This document shows positions 6,993 through 15,111 of a DNA stretch of 38,939 bases, one piece after another (positions within the stretch are counted from its first letter, which is position 1; each line of letters begins with the position of its first letter). The translations under genes were made by a program, and so were the position numbers. The notes below the pieces were generated by a model, which worked only from the letters and a program-made list of their open reading frames with translations, had not been told where the DNA came from and did no database searches. Origin of the DNA: JANNOG01 sp050329415 (GTDB lineage Bacteria; Actinomycetota; Actinomycetes; Actinomycetales; JBBAYJ01); contig JBHJOS010000157.1 in the NCBI GenBank assembly GCA_050329415.1, positions 1 to 38,939 of the forward strand, given 5' to 3'.

Positions 6993-9065
6993 GTGCGACG
7001 TCCGAGGCTGCCCGGTCGCCGTCCGCCGCCCCGCGGCGGCGGCCACCGCCTGGACCGGGTGACGGTCGCGCTCGCCGCTCTGGTCCTGCTCGTCGTCGCG
7101 TCCGGCGGCATTCTCTGGTGGTCGGCCACCGAGGGCCTCGAGGGCGTCGATCACACCCGCCAGGTGGACGCCCGAGTGGCCCGGGCCGCTCAGGACATCC
7201 GGTATCTCGACGAGTTGCTCACCCACTCGGCGGCCCGGTACGCGGCGACCGGGGACCCGCGCTGGCGGGAGCGCTACGACGCCGGCGTGGTCCGCCTCGA
7301 TGCCGCGATCGCCCTGTCCCGCGAGCTCTCGGGCCCCGGCGCCACCCGGCCCCTGGACGATGTCGACGTTGCCAACCAGCGCCTGATCGCGTTGGAGACC
7401 CGGGTCTTCGAGCTGGGCGAGCAGGGGCGACTGGCCGAAGCACAGGCCGTGCTGACCGGCGAGTACGAGATCGAGAAGGCCCGCTACGGGGTGGGTCTGG
7501 CAGCGTTCGTCTCCCAGCAGGAGGCTGCGGCCGACACTGCCCTGGCGTCTCGCAGCGCCACCCTGGCCACCAACCGCGCGGTGACCGCGTGCCTCGTCCT
7601 CGTGCTCCTCACCAGCGTCGCCGGCCTGTGGCGGGTGTACCGGTCGCGGTCCGCGCTCCTGCGCGAGCAGGCCGGCCTGCTCGCGGACCAGGCCACGACG
7701 GACAGCCTCACCGGCCTGCCCAACCGCCGGGCCGCGATCACACTGCTCGACGACCTGGCGGCGACCGCCGCCAGGGGCGGGCGGGGTGCGGTGATGTTCA
7801 TCGACCTCGACGGCTTCAAGGCCGTCAACGACACCTTCGGGCACGCGGCCGGCGACCGGGTGCTCGTCGAGGCGGCGCGCCGCCTGGCGGAGACCACCGC
7901 CGAGGCCGCGGGGGCCGGGGGCCACGTCGCGCGCCTCGGGGGCGACGAGTTCCTCGTCGTCCTCGACCGGGATCTCGACGACGCGCGGCGGCTGGCCCAG
8001 CACTGTATGGCCCGCCTCGGTGAGCCGTTCGCCGTGGGATCGGCGAACAGCCGGCTGTCCGCGAGCATCGGGATCGTGGCCGCCCGCGCGGACGACGCGG
8101 ACGTCCTTCTCCAGGACGCGGACTTCGCGGCCGCCTATGCCAAGGACCACGGCAAGTCCCAGGTGCAGGTGTTCGTCCCGGCGATGCGCCAGCGCATGAT
8201 CGACCGGCACCGCGTCGAGGGGGAGCTGCGGGCCGCGCTGGCCGCCGGGCGGCTCGAGGTCCACTACCAGCCGATCGTCGAGGTGGACCCGGGCTCCCGC
8301 GGGTCCGGGTCAAGGCACCGGGTGGTGGGCGTCGAGGCCCTCGTCCGGTGGCGGCTGGCCGACGGCACGCTCGTCCTCCCGGGGGACTTCATTCCCGTCG
8401 CCGAGGGCAGCTGGCTCATCGTCGAGATCGACCGGCTCGTCCTGGACGCGGCATGCGCGCAACTCGCCGAGTGGGCCGCTTCCGGGCTCGACCTCACGGT
8501 CGCCGTCAACGTCTCGGGTCGTCACGTCATCCACGGTGACCTCGTGGGTGACGTCCGAGCCGCCCTGGCGACCCACGGTGTCGACCCGTGCCGTCTCACC
8601 CTCGAGCTCACCGAGACCGCGGTCGTCAGCGATGTCGAGCGAGCGGCGGCCGTCCTCGCCGAGGCGCGCGCCCTCGGGGTCAGGGTGGCCCTGGACGACT
8701 TCACCACCGGGTACTCGACGCTGTCGCACCTCACGACGCTGCCGGCCGACACCATCAAGATCGACCGCAGCTTCGTCAGTGCGATCGACTCCGACCGGGA
8801 GCGCCTGCTCGTCGAGTACCTCCTGCGGCTGGCCGCGCTGAGCGGCGTCGGAGTCGTCGCCGAGGGGGTCGAGACCGAGCAGCAGCTCCACGCCCTCGAC
8901 GCCCTGGGCTGCCGGACCGCCCAGGGCTACCTGTTCACGCCGGCGCTGGAGCCGGCGGAGTTCCTCGGCTGGGCACTCGAGCACGGTCTCGCGCCGGGGC
9001 CGGGCGCCCCCGTGCCCCGGCCGCGCACCGGCTCGCCCCGGGGGGCCGTCGGCGTCAACTCCTGA
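6993..9065 (+). CDS. Membrane GGDEF-EAL protein (diguanylate cyclase / c-di-GMP phosphodiesterase)
   Basis: The product is about 690 residues. A first membrane helix lies at about 23-43 (VTVALAALVLLVVASGGILWW). An extracytoplasmic helical sensor region of about 150 residues follows, then a second helix at about 195-213. The GGDEF domain starts near TTDSLTGLPNRRAA and keeps the active-site motif LGGDEF near residue 315. The EAL domain has VEALVRW near 446, DDFTTGYSTL, KIDRSF and EGVETE, so both catalytic motifs look intact. It can make and/or degrade cyclic di-GMP at the inner face of the membrane. The start is uncertain: GTG 6993 gives a basic tail before helix 1, while GTG 6870 and GTG 7059 are alternatives, none with a strong ribosome site. 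The 3' end overlaps the convergent oxidoreductase gene by 11 bases. Confidence 0.9.
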   Translation: MRRPRLPGRRPPPRGGGHRLDRVTVALAALVLLVVASGGILWWSATEGLEGVDHTRQVDARVARAAQDIRYLDELLTHSAARYAATGDPRWRERYDAGVVRLDAAIALSRELSGPGATRPLDDVDVANQRLIALETRVFELGEQGRLAEAQAVLTGEYEIEKARYGVGLAAFVSQQEAAADTALASRSATLATNRAVTACLVLVLLTSVAGLWRVYRSRSALLREQAGLLADQATTDSLTGLPNRRAAITLLDDLAATAARGGRGAVMFIDLDGFKAVNDTFGHAAGDRVLVEAARRLAETTAEAAGAGGHVARLGGDEFLVVLDRDLDDARRLAQHCMARLGEPFAVGSANSRLSASIGIVAARADDADVLLQDADFAAAYAKDHGKSQVQVFVPAMRQRMIDRHRVEGELRAALAAGRLEVHYQPIVEVDPGSRGSGSRHRVVGVEALVRWRLADGTLVLPGDFIPVAEGSWLIVEIDRLVLDAACAQLAEWAASGLDLTVAVNVSGRHVIHGDLVGDVRAALATHGVDPCRLTLELTETAVVSDVERAAAVLAEARALGVRVALDDFTTGYSTLSHLTTLPADTIKIDRSFVSAIDSDRERLLVEYLLRLAALSGVGVVAEGVETEQQLHALDALGCRTAQGYLFTPALEPAEFLGWALEHGLAPGPGAPVPRPRTGSPRGAVGVNS

Positions 9066-9915
9066 CCAGCGGCAGCACCTCCTGCGCCGCCAGCGCCACC
9101 TGGTCCACCTGGTCGGCGACACGATCGCCGAAGGGCACGAGGACGAGTGCGTCCGCACCCGCGTCGACGAGGTCCCGCAGTCGCCCGGCCACCTCGGCGG
9201 GGGTCGCGCCGGTCGCCGTCCAGTCCTCCCCGACGGCCTCGGGGGCCGGCGGCGCGGCCGCGGGGTCCCCGCACCAGGAGGCGACGAAGACCGTGAGCCG
9301 GTGCGGTGCGGTGACACCGGCCATCGCGCGGCCGGCGTCGATCGCGGTTCGCGCGGCCCGCAACTCAGTCGGCCCGGTGCCCTCGGCGAGCACGGTGCCG
9401 TCGGCCACCTCGCCCGACAGCCGCAGCGAGCGCGGCCCGGAGACGCCCAGCGACACCGGCGGCACCCTCGAGGGAGGGAAGACCAGGCCAACGTCCGCCA
9501 GCTGCACGTGGTCGCCCGCCACGGTGACCGTTTCGCCCGCGAGCAGTCGCCGGGTGGCGGTCGCGACCTCGCGCAGCAGGGTGAGCCGACTCCGGGGGCT
9601 GCTGCCCACCTGGTCCATCCACTCCGGCACGCCGTGCCCGAGCCCGGCGTGCAGCCGACCCGGGTGGGCCCGGGCCAGGGCGCCCCACTCCATGGCCAGC
9701 GCCGCCGCGTTGCGGAACGGCGCCGGGGCGACGCCGTGGCCGACCCGCACGTCCGCCGTGGCGGCCAGCACCGCGGCGACCTGGGCGATCCCGCCGGCCC
9801 ATCCCAGGTCCTCGACCAGCCAGAGTTCGTCGACCAGCGGGGCGAGGTCGCGGGCCAGACCGACGACGTCCTCCGGTGGGACGTTGCGGCGGATCATGGC
9901 ACCGAGGTCGACCAC
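9055..9915 (-). CDS. LLM-class (luciferase-like) flavin/F420-dependent oxidoreductase
   Basis: A 286-residue protein of the bacterial-luciferase-like TIM-barrel family. Characteristic blocks: LGAMIRRNVPPEDVVGLARD at the start, DELWLVEDLGWAGGIAQVAA, GHGVAPAPFRNAAALAMEW, HPGRLHAGLGHGVPEWMDQVG, and VSLGVSGPRSLRLSGEVADG. Actinobacterial members with this pattern usually use coenzyme F420, though FMN use cannot be excluded. The GTG at 9915 is preferred because it places the first beta strand (VVDLGAM) at the N-terminus; ATG 9897 would remove it. It is convergent with the GGDEF-EAL gene, with overlapping 3' ends, and divergent from the proA-like gene at 10003. The substrate is unknown. Confidence 0.88.
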   Translation of the reverse strand: MVDLGAMIRRNVPPEDVVGLARDLAPLVDELWLVEDLGWAGGIAQVAAVLAATADVRVGHGVAPAPFRNAAALAMEWGALARAHPGRLHAGLGHGVPEWMDQVGSSPRSRLTLLREVATATRRLLAGETVTVAGDHVQLADVGLVFPPSRVPPVSLGVSGPRSLRLSGEVADGTVLAEGTGPTELRAARTAIDAGRAMAGVTAPHRLTVFVASWCGDPAAAPPAPEAVGEDWTATGATPAEVAGRLRDLVDAGADALVLVPFGDRVADQVDQVALAAQEVLPLVRS

Positions 9916-10002
9916 GCGGCGAGTCTGGCAGCGACCCGGCACCCACGGAAGTGCCCGCCCGACCGGACGCCCCGGTGCGCCCTCGAGGCCGGGAAGGGCA
10001 AG

Positions 10003-11295
10003 ATGGCGGATGTGGCCGTCGATGCCGACCTGATCCCGACACTCCCTGACACCCCGGTCGACGACATCGTCGCCGGGTGCGCACGGGCCGCGGCCGCCGC
10101 CGCCGCGTCGCTGGCCGCTGCCGCCGACTCCGATGTCGACCGGGCGCTGGCAGGCATGGCGGACCGGCTGGTCGTCTCCCGCGACGCCGTTCTGGACGCC
10201 AACGCGGCCGACGTCGCGGCCGCCCGCGAGCAGGGGACCGGCCCGGCCCTGCTCGACCGGCTGACGCTCGGGTCGCAGCGGGTGACCGGCATGGCCGAGC
10301 AGCTGCGGGTCCTCGCCGGGATCCCTCACGAGCCGGGTTCCCGGGTGGTCCGCGAGCTGCCCGGCGACCTCCTCCTGCTGGAGCGGCGCCGGCCGGTCGG
10401 CGTGGTCGGGGCCAACTACGAGGCGCGGCCGAACGTCACCGTCGACATCGCCTCCCAGCTCGTGAAGTCACGCAACGCCGGGGTGCTGCGCACCGGGTCG
10501 GCCGCGCTGCGCTCGTCCACCGCCCTGATCGATCATGTCGTGGCCCCCGCGCTGGCCGAGGTCGGCATCGACCCGGCCGCTGTGCAGCTCGTGCCCTCGC
10601 CCGCCCGTGAGGCCGCGTTCTCCCTGGTCCGCCTGCCACGCCTGATGCCGCTGGTCATCGTGCGCGGCAGTGGTGAGAGCACCCGCGCCCTCGCCCGCGA
10701 GGCCGCCCGCCACGACGTCCGGGTGCTCGCCCACGCGGACGGCGGCGGGGTGCTGTACGTCCATCCCGCCGCCGACCGGGCGAAGGTCCGCGACCTCGTG
10801 ACGCGCAGCGTGGACCGGCTCGGCGTGTGCAACCGGCTCAACCTGCTGCTGGTCGACGACGCCGGCTACGAGGACATGGTCCCGGAGCTCTCTCAACTCC
10901 TCGCGGACCTCGGCATCGCGGTCTCGATGCCCCCCCACGACCACCCTCTCGGCCACGAGTGGGCACTCGACGACGACCGGTCCGCCACCGTGACGATCGC
11001 CCGGGCGAACGGCCCGCTGGACGCCGCCCGGATCGCCAACGAGGAGACCTCGGGTCTCGCCGCCGGCATCGCGACCGAGGACGTGGCGGCGGCCGAGACC
11101 TTCCTGGCCGCGTACACCGGCACCGGGGTGTTCTGGAACGCCCCGACCCGGCTGCTCGACGGTTTCACGCTGCTGGCGATCCCCGAGACCGGCATCAACC
11201 TCGACCGGGTCCCCGGCCCGAGAGGCCCCGTCACGTTCCGGGACCTCGCCGTCCGCCAGTACGCCGTGGTCCCGGCGACCTGGGGCCGGGGGTGA
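10003..11295 (+). CDS. proA: Glutamate-5-semialdehyde dehydrogenase (gamma-glutamyl phosphate reductase)-like protein
   Basis: The product is 430 residues, the usual ProA length. It carries EARPNVTVDIASQLVKSRNA in the cofactor region, the catalytic cysteine C276 in RLGVCNRLNLLLVDD, ATEDVAAAETF and GTGVFWNAPTRLLDGF near the C-terminus. ProA reduces gamma-glutamyl phosphate with NADPH in proline synthesis. The usual block after the substrate lysine (GNAVILRGGSEA-like) reads RNAGVLRTGSAALRSS here, so this may be a divergent paralogue. The ATG at 10003 has GGGAAGG 5 bases upstream. Its stop overlaps the ABC ATPase start by four bases; no proB is adjacent. The ProA family call is solid; its role as the proline-pathway enzyme is less sure. 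Confidence 0.87.
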   Translation: MADVAVDADLIPTLPDTPVDDIVAGCARAAAAAAASLAAAADSDVDRALAGMADRLVVSRDAVLDANAADVAAAREQGTGPALLDRLTLGSQRVTGMAEQLRVLAGIPHEPGSRVVRELPGDLLLLERRRPVGVVGANYEARPNVTVDIASQLVKSRNAGVLRTGSAALRSSTALIDHVVAPALAEVGIDPAAVQLVPSPAREAAFSLVRLPRLMPLVIVRGSGESTRALAREAARHDVRVLAHADGGGVLYVHPAADRAKVRDLVTRSVDRLGVCNRLNLLLVDDAGYEDMVPELSQLLADLGIAVSMPPHDHPLGHEWALDDDRSATVTIARANGPLDAARIANEETSGLAAGIATEDVAAAETFLAAYTGTGVFWNAPTRLLDGFTLLAIPETGINLDRVPGPRGPVTFRDLAVRQYAVVPATWGRG

Positions 11296-12181
11296 GCGGA
11301 CCGGCGGAGATCCTCGCCCGGACCGACGCCGTGACGCGTCGCTACGGGGACGTGGTCGCGGTGGACGCCATAACGGTCGAGGTGCGCCGCAGCGAGGTGG
11401 TCGGTCTCCTGGGACCCAACGGGGCCGGGAAGTCGACGCTGGTGAGCCTGCTCTGCGGACTGCGACGCCCGACGTCCGGGACCGTCGAGCTCTTTGGGGG
11501 CGATCCCCGCGACCCCGCGCGCCGCCGCCGGCTCGGCCTCACCCCGCAGGAGACCGGGCTGCCGCCGACCCTGCGGGTGCGCGAGGTCGTCGACTTCGTC
11601 GGCGCCCACTACGCGGACCCGGTGCCGACGGGCGAGATGCTCGAGCGCGTCAGCCTGGCGGACCGGGCGGGCGGCAGACCGGCGGCCTGTCCGGTGGCCA
11701 GCGGCGGCGGCTGTCCGTGGCCCTGGCTTTCGTCGGTCGACCGGAGCTGGTCCTGCTCGACGAGCCGACGACGGGGCTGGACGTCGAGGCCCGCCGTGAG
11801 GTGTGGCAGCTGGTGCGCGAGTTCCGAGCCGGTGGCGGCACCGTCCTGCTGAGCAGCCACAACATGGACGAGGTGGAGGCCCTGACGGAGCGCGTCGTCG
11901 TGGTGCACCGCGGCCGAGTGCTCGCGGACGGCCCGGTCGGACGGGTGCGCAGCACGGTGCCCCTGCGGCGGCTGCGCGTGACCGCGCCGGTGCTGCCGGA
12001 CCTGCCGGGCGTCCACCGGGCGGGCCGTGAGGGCGACCGGCACGAGCTGTGGGCCGAGGACACTGACGACGTCGTCCGCGCCCTGGTGCACGCCGACGTG
12101 CCGTTCCACGACCTCGAGGTCGCCACTGCGAGCCTGGAGGAGGCGTTCCTCGCCCTCACCCAGGAGGCGGTCCAGCCGTGA
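11292..12181 (+). pseudogene. ABC transporter ATP-binding protein, interrupted by an apparent one-base frameshift
   Basis: The 5' frame from GTG 11292 encodes AVTRRYGDVVAVDAITVEVR, Walker A GPNGAGKSTL, and a Q-loop region (LTPQETGLP) up to RVSLADRAG. From about 11675 the family match moves to another frame: QTGGLSGGQRRRLSVALAFV, Walker B ELVLLDEPTTGLD, the H-loop LLSSHNMDEVE and an exporter-type C-terminus ending at 12181. The switch falls in a G/C run at 11667-11675, and one inserted base there would restore a normal 296-residue protein. As read, translation ends at 11852 after 186 residues without the signature motif. The cause could be a real mutation, a sequencing error or, less likely, programmed frameshifting. 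It is coupled to the proA-like gene and to the permease by GTGA overlaps. Confidence 0.85.
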
Positions 12182-12918
12182 GCCTTGTCCTGCTCCACAC
12201 CCGCTACCAGGTGCTGGAGACGCTGCGCGTCCCGATCGCCGTCGTCGGGACGACGGTGTTCCCGGCCCTGTCGCTGCTGTTCTTCATCGCCCCGCAACCG
12301 TTCGCCGACGACCCCGTCGCGGCGACCGCCGGGGCCTCGCAGCTGGCGGTGTTCGCCGTGCTGAGCGTCTGCGTGTTCAGCTACGGCGTCGGGGTGGCCG
12401 AGGACCGGGCCCTGCCGTGGGACCCCTACGTCCGGACCCTCCCCGCCGGTCCGGTGCCGCGACTGGCGGGGCGGCTGCTCACCGGGCTGGCGTTCGCGAT
12501 CCTCGGGCTGATCCCGCTGGTGCTGCTCGCCTGGGCACTGACGGCGGCAACGCTGGAGCCCGCCCGCTGGCCGCTCGCCGCGCTGGCCCTGGCGCTCTCC
12601 GGGACCCCGTTGCTCTTCCTCGGTCTCGCGGTGGGGTACGCCCTGCCGACCAAGGCGGCGCTCGCGGTGGCCCAGATCCTCCTGCTGCCCCTGGCGTTCG
12701 CCGGGGGCCTCTTCCTCCCGCCGTCGACCTTCCCCGACTGGCTCGACTCCCTGTCGCTGGCGACGCCGACCCGGGCGGCCCGTGACCTGGTCGTCTGGGC
12801 CACCACCGGGGACGCGTTCCCCGCCTCGACCGTCCCGGTCCTCGTCGCATGGACCGCGGTCACGGCGATCATCGCCATCTGGGCGTACCAGCGCGACGAG
12901 GGCCGTCGCTACCGCTGA
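12178..12918 (+). CDS. ABC-2 type transporter permease
   Basis: The product is 246 residues with about six hydrophobic segments (roughly 18-38, 55-72, 98-122, 130-155, 160-182 and 218-236), the layout of single-domain ABC-2 export permeases. The segment GVAEDRALPWDPYVRTLPAGP resembles the cytoplasmic ER-motif loop seen in such permeases. The GTG start at 12178 overlaps the TGA of the ATPase by four bases, so the two should form one exporter; its function depends on the frameshift noted upstream being absent in the organism. The cargo is unknown. The stop codon lies inside an inverted repeat shared with the convergent VWA gene. Confidence 0.88.
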   Translation: MSLVLLHTRYQVLETLRVPIAVVGTTVFPALSLLFFIAPQPFADDPVAATAGASQLAVFAVLSVCVFSYGVGVAEDRALPWDPYVRTLPAGPVPRLAGRLLTGLAFAILGLIPLVLLAWALTAATLEPARWPLAALALALSGTPLLFLGLAVGYALPTKAALAVAQILLLPLAFAGGLFLPPSTFPDWLDSLSLATPTRAARDLVVWATTGDAFPASTVPVLVAWTAVTAIIAIWAYQRDEGRRYR

Positions 12919-12931
12919 GGGCCGCCTCAGC
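12914..12931. terminator. Bidirectional hairpin overlapping two convergent stop codons
   Basis: GCTGAGG at 12914-12920 and CCTCAGC at 12925-12931 form a perfect 7-bp stem with a GCCG loop. The left arm contains the stop of the ABC permease, and the right arm contains the stop of the VWA gene on the other strand. There is no T-tract, so termination is inferred from position and symmetry. Confidence 0.5.
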
Positions 12932-14972
12932 CCCGGCGGGCCCTCAGGTAGTCGGCCACCACGTAGGACCCGAGGCGCTCGGGGTCGGCACGGAACACCC
13001 GGCCCCCGTTGCGCCGGGCGAGGGCGTCGACGAACCGCACGAGGCCGCCGTCCTCCCCGAGCATGAAGACGTTGACCGGGACCTTGGCGCGGGTCAGCCG
13101 GTCGACCTCGTCGACCGTGGCGCGGATGGTCTCGGGCAGCGGCGGCCAGTGGAAGACGGCGTCGGAGCCGCCGCCGGCCAGGGTCTCCAGGTGTGCGGTC
13201 GGCTCCCCGTCCGTCACGACGAGCACCACCGGAGTCGCCCCGGGATGGCGGGCGACGTGCAGCCGGGCCAGCGACAGCGCGTGGGCGAGGTTCGTGCCCT
13301 GCACGAAGTCCGGCTCCGCCGCCGTGAGCTCGGCGGCCGTCAGGCGGCGGGCGTAGCGGCCGAACCCGATGACCTGCAGGGCGTCGGTCGGGTACCGGGT
13401 GGCCACGAGGTGGGACAGGGCGAGTGCCGTGCGTTTCATCGGGGCCCACCGCCCCTCGGCGATCATCGAGAACGACAGGTCGACGCACAGCGCGACCGCC
13501 GCCCTGGACCGGTTCTCCTGCTCGGCGACGGCGAAGTCCTCGACGGCGAGACCGACCCGGCCCGGCCGTCCACCCGGCCGCATGCCCGCGCCGTCGGCCC
13601 GGGCCGAGCGGAGCACCGCGTTCTGGACTGTCCGCACGACGTCGATCGGCTCGGAGTCGCCGAACCGCCATGCTCGCCACGACCCGGTCGGCTCGGCGCC
13701 CGACCCCTGCCGCACGTCGTCGTGCTCGCCGCGCGCGTCCTCGGTGAGCCGGTCGAAGACGGTCCGCAGCGCGCTCTGGCCGAGGCGCCGCATCGCCTTG
13801 GGGGACAGCGCCGGCTCGGACTCCCCGCCCGCACCGCCGCGAACCAGCCAGCCCTGCTCGACCAGCTCCCGCTCCAGCCGGCGCAGCCGGGCGACCTCGT
13901 CGGCCGCCCCCCGCCCGAGCGCCCGCTCGACGGTCTCGACATCCACGTCGTCGAGGGTGGCCCCGGGGTGGTCCTGCCCCAGCTGGTCGATGAGCGCCTC
14001 GAGGTCCCCGAGCTCCTCGAGTGCCGCGGCGGCCTCGCCGTAGCCCAGCGGCGTCGCCCCCCGCATCCGTGCCTGCGAGGACCAGTCGAGCTCGGGGCGC
14101 AGCGCGCGCAGGGTGTCACCGAGCGCTGCCATCCGGGCCGCGAGTTCCGGGTCGCGTCCCAGAGCCTGCGCCATGAGTCCCTGGAGCTCCTCGCGCTGCT
14201 GCGGCGACAGCGACCGCGTGAGCCGTTCGGACGCCGCCGCCCGCCGGGCGAGTTCGTCGATCAACTCGTCGACCGTCTCCGGTGGGTCGTCGCCGAAGGC
14301 GTCGCCGTGCTTGCCCATGAACCGGTCGAAGTCCTCGTCGGTGTCCTCGCCGCGGGCGTGCTTGTCGAGCAGGTCCTGCAGGTCGGCGAGCATCTCCCTG
14401 GTCGCGCGGGCGGCGGCGTCGGCTTCCGGGCCGCCCTCGGCCATCCGGCGCAGCGCCTGCGCCGTCCCTCCCAGGCGTTGGTCCAGGACCTCCCGTTCGA
14501 GTTCGTCCAGGATCCGCCGGTACAGCCGCTCGGCCTCGGGGGAGGCCCAGTCGTAGTCGGTCAGCTCCTGCACCGCCTGCGCGACCGACCGGGGCAGGGC
14601 GTCCAGGCGAGCCTCGGCGAAGCGGGCGTCGTCGTCGTCGCGCCCCGTCAGGGCGTCGCGCTCGGCGGCGAGCGCCTGGTCGAGCTGCGCACGGGCCCGG
14701 GTGACAGCTCCGTCGAGACGCCCCCGTCGGCCGATCTCGCGCCGCCGCCGCATCGCCTCCGCCTGCAGGTCGCGCAGCCCTCGGCGCCCGTCGACCCCGT
14801 CCCGCAGCAGCTGCCGCAGCGCATCGCGCGCCGAGTCCCCTTGCATGACGTGCTCACCGAGGGCGTCCACCGCCGCCCGCACGTCCACCGGCGGCGCCAG
14901 CGGATCGGGGCCGCCCCGCCAGGCCCCGTACCGGTACGACCGTCCCGGCCGCGGGTCCCGACCCCCCCTCAC
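12927..14972 (-). CDS. VWA-domain protein (partner of a ChlI/MoxR-like AAA+ ATPase)
   Basis: A 681-residue soluble protein. The N-terminus contains the family-like block YRYGAWRGGPDPLAPPVDVR. The first 450 residues are charged and helical, with much Glu/Arg and Asp. A C-terminal von Willebrand A domain begins near residue 490. Its MIDAS metal site looks complete: DLSFS near residue 497, the threonine in QGTNLAHAL, and the aspartate in VVTDGEPTAH. The GTG at 14972 is chosen because GGAAGG lies 8 bases upstream and the conserved block follows; a longer frame to 15086 would run through the repeat region. The AAA+ gene is just upstream on the same strand, an arrangement typical of chelatase-like AAA+/VWA pairs that remodel or metallate partner proteins. 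Its specific substrate is unknown. Confidence 0.88.
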   Translation of the reverse strand: MRGGRDPRPGRSYRYGAWRGGPDPLAPPVDVRAAVDALGEHVMQGDSARDALRQLLRDGVDGRRGLRDLQAEAMRRRREIGRRGRLDGAVTRARAQLDQALAAERDALTGRDDDDARFAEARLDALPRSVAQAVQELTDYDWASPEAERLYRRILDELEREVLDQRLGGTAQALRRMAEGGPEADAAARATREMLADLQDLLDKHARGEDTDEDFDRFMGKHGDAFGDDPPETVDELIDELARRAAASERLTRSLSPQQREELQGLMAQALGRDPELAARMAALGDTLRALRPELDWSSQARMRGATPLGYGEAAAALEELGDLEALIDQLGQDHPGATLDDVDVETVERALGRGAADEVARLRRLERELVEQGWLVRGGAGGESEPALSPKAMRRLGQSALRTVFDRLTEDARGEHDDVRQGSGAEPTGSWRAWRFGDSEPIDVVRTVQNAVLRSARADGAGMRPGGRPGRVGLAVEDFAVAEQENRSRAAVALCVDLSFSMIAEGRWAPMKRTALALSHLVATRYPTDALQVIGFGRYARRLTAAELTAAEPDFVQGTNLAHALSLARLHVARHPGATPVVLVVTDGEPTAHLETLAGGGSDAVFHWPPLPETIRATVDEVDRLTRAKVPVNVFMLGEDGGLVRFVDALARRNGGRVFRADPERLGSYVVADYLRARRG

Positions 14973-14986
14973 CGCCCCCACCTTCC

Positions 14987-15008
14987 CTGCATTTGCCGCC
15001 ACTCGCCG
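14987..15008 (-). repeat. 22-bp intergenic repeat, copy 1 (inverted)
   Basis: This copy is the reverse complement of the unit at 15029-15050 with three differences in the middle. It pairs with copy 2 to form a long interrupted hairpin across a C/G-rich centre. Confidence 0.8.
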
Positions 15009-15028
15009 AGGTGGGCCGGCCGGCCGGT

Positions 15029-15050
15029 CGGCGAGTGACGACACATGCAG
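15029..15050 (+). repeat. 22-bp intergenic repeat, copy 2
   Basis: The unit starts CGGCGAGTGACG and ends ACACATGCAG. It is identical over 22 bases to copy 3, which begins 42 bases later (start to start). It lies between the VWA and AAA+ genes. Confidence 0.9.
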
Positions 15051-15070
15051 GTCGAGGGCGCCACCCGCCC

Positions 15071-15092
15071 CGGCGAGTGACGACACATGCAG
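15071..15092 (+). repeat. 22-bp intergenic repeat, copy 3
   Basis: An exact direct copy of 15029-15050, located 20 bases downstream of the AAA+ gene stop. No further copy was noticed elsewhere in the window by eye. Confidence 0.9.
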
Positions 15093-15111
15093 AGTGCGGG
15101 GCGGGGCACGG

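Noticed and set aside
6681..8264. 527-codon minus-strand frame opposite the GGDEF-EAL gene
   Set aside because: Shadow of a gene with intact catalytic motifs; only its 3' tail (PIN-like text) was retained as a weak remnant.
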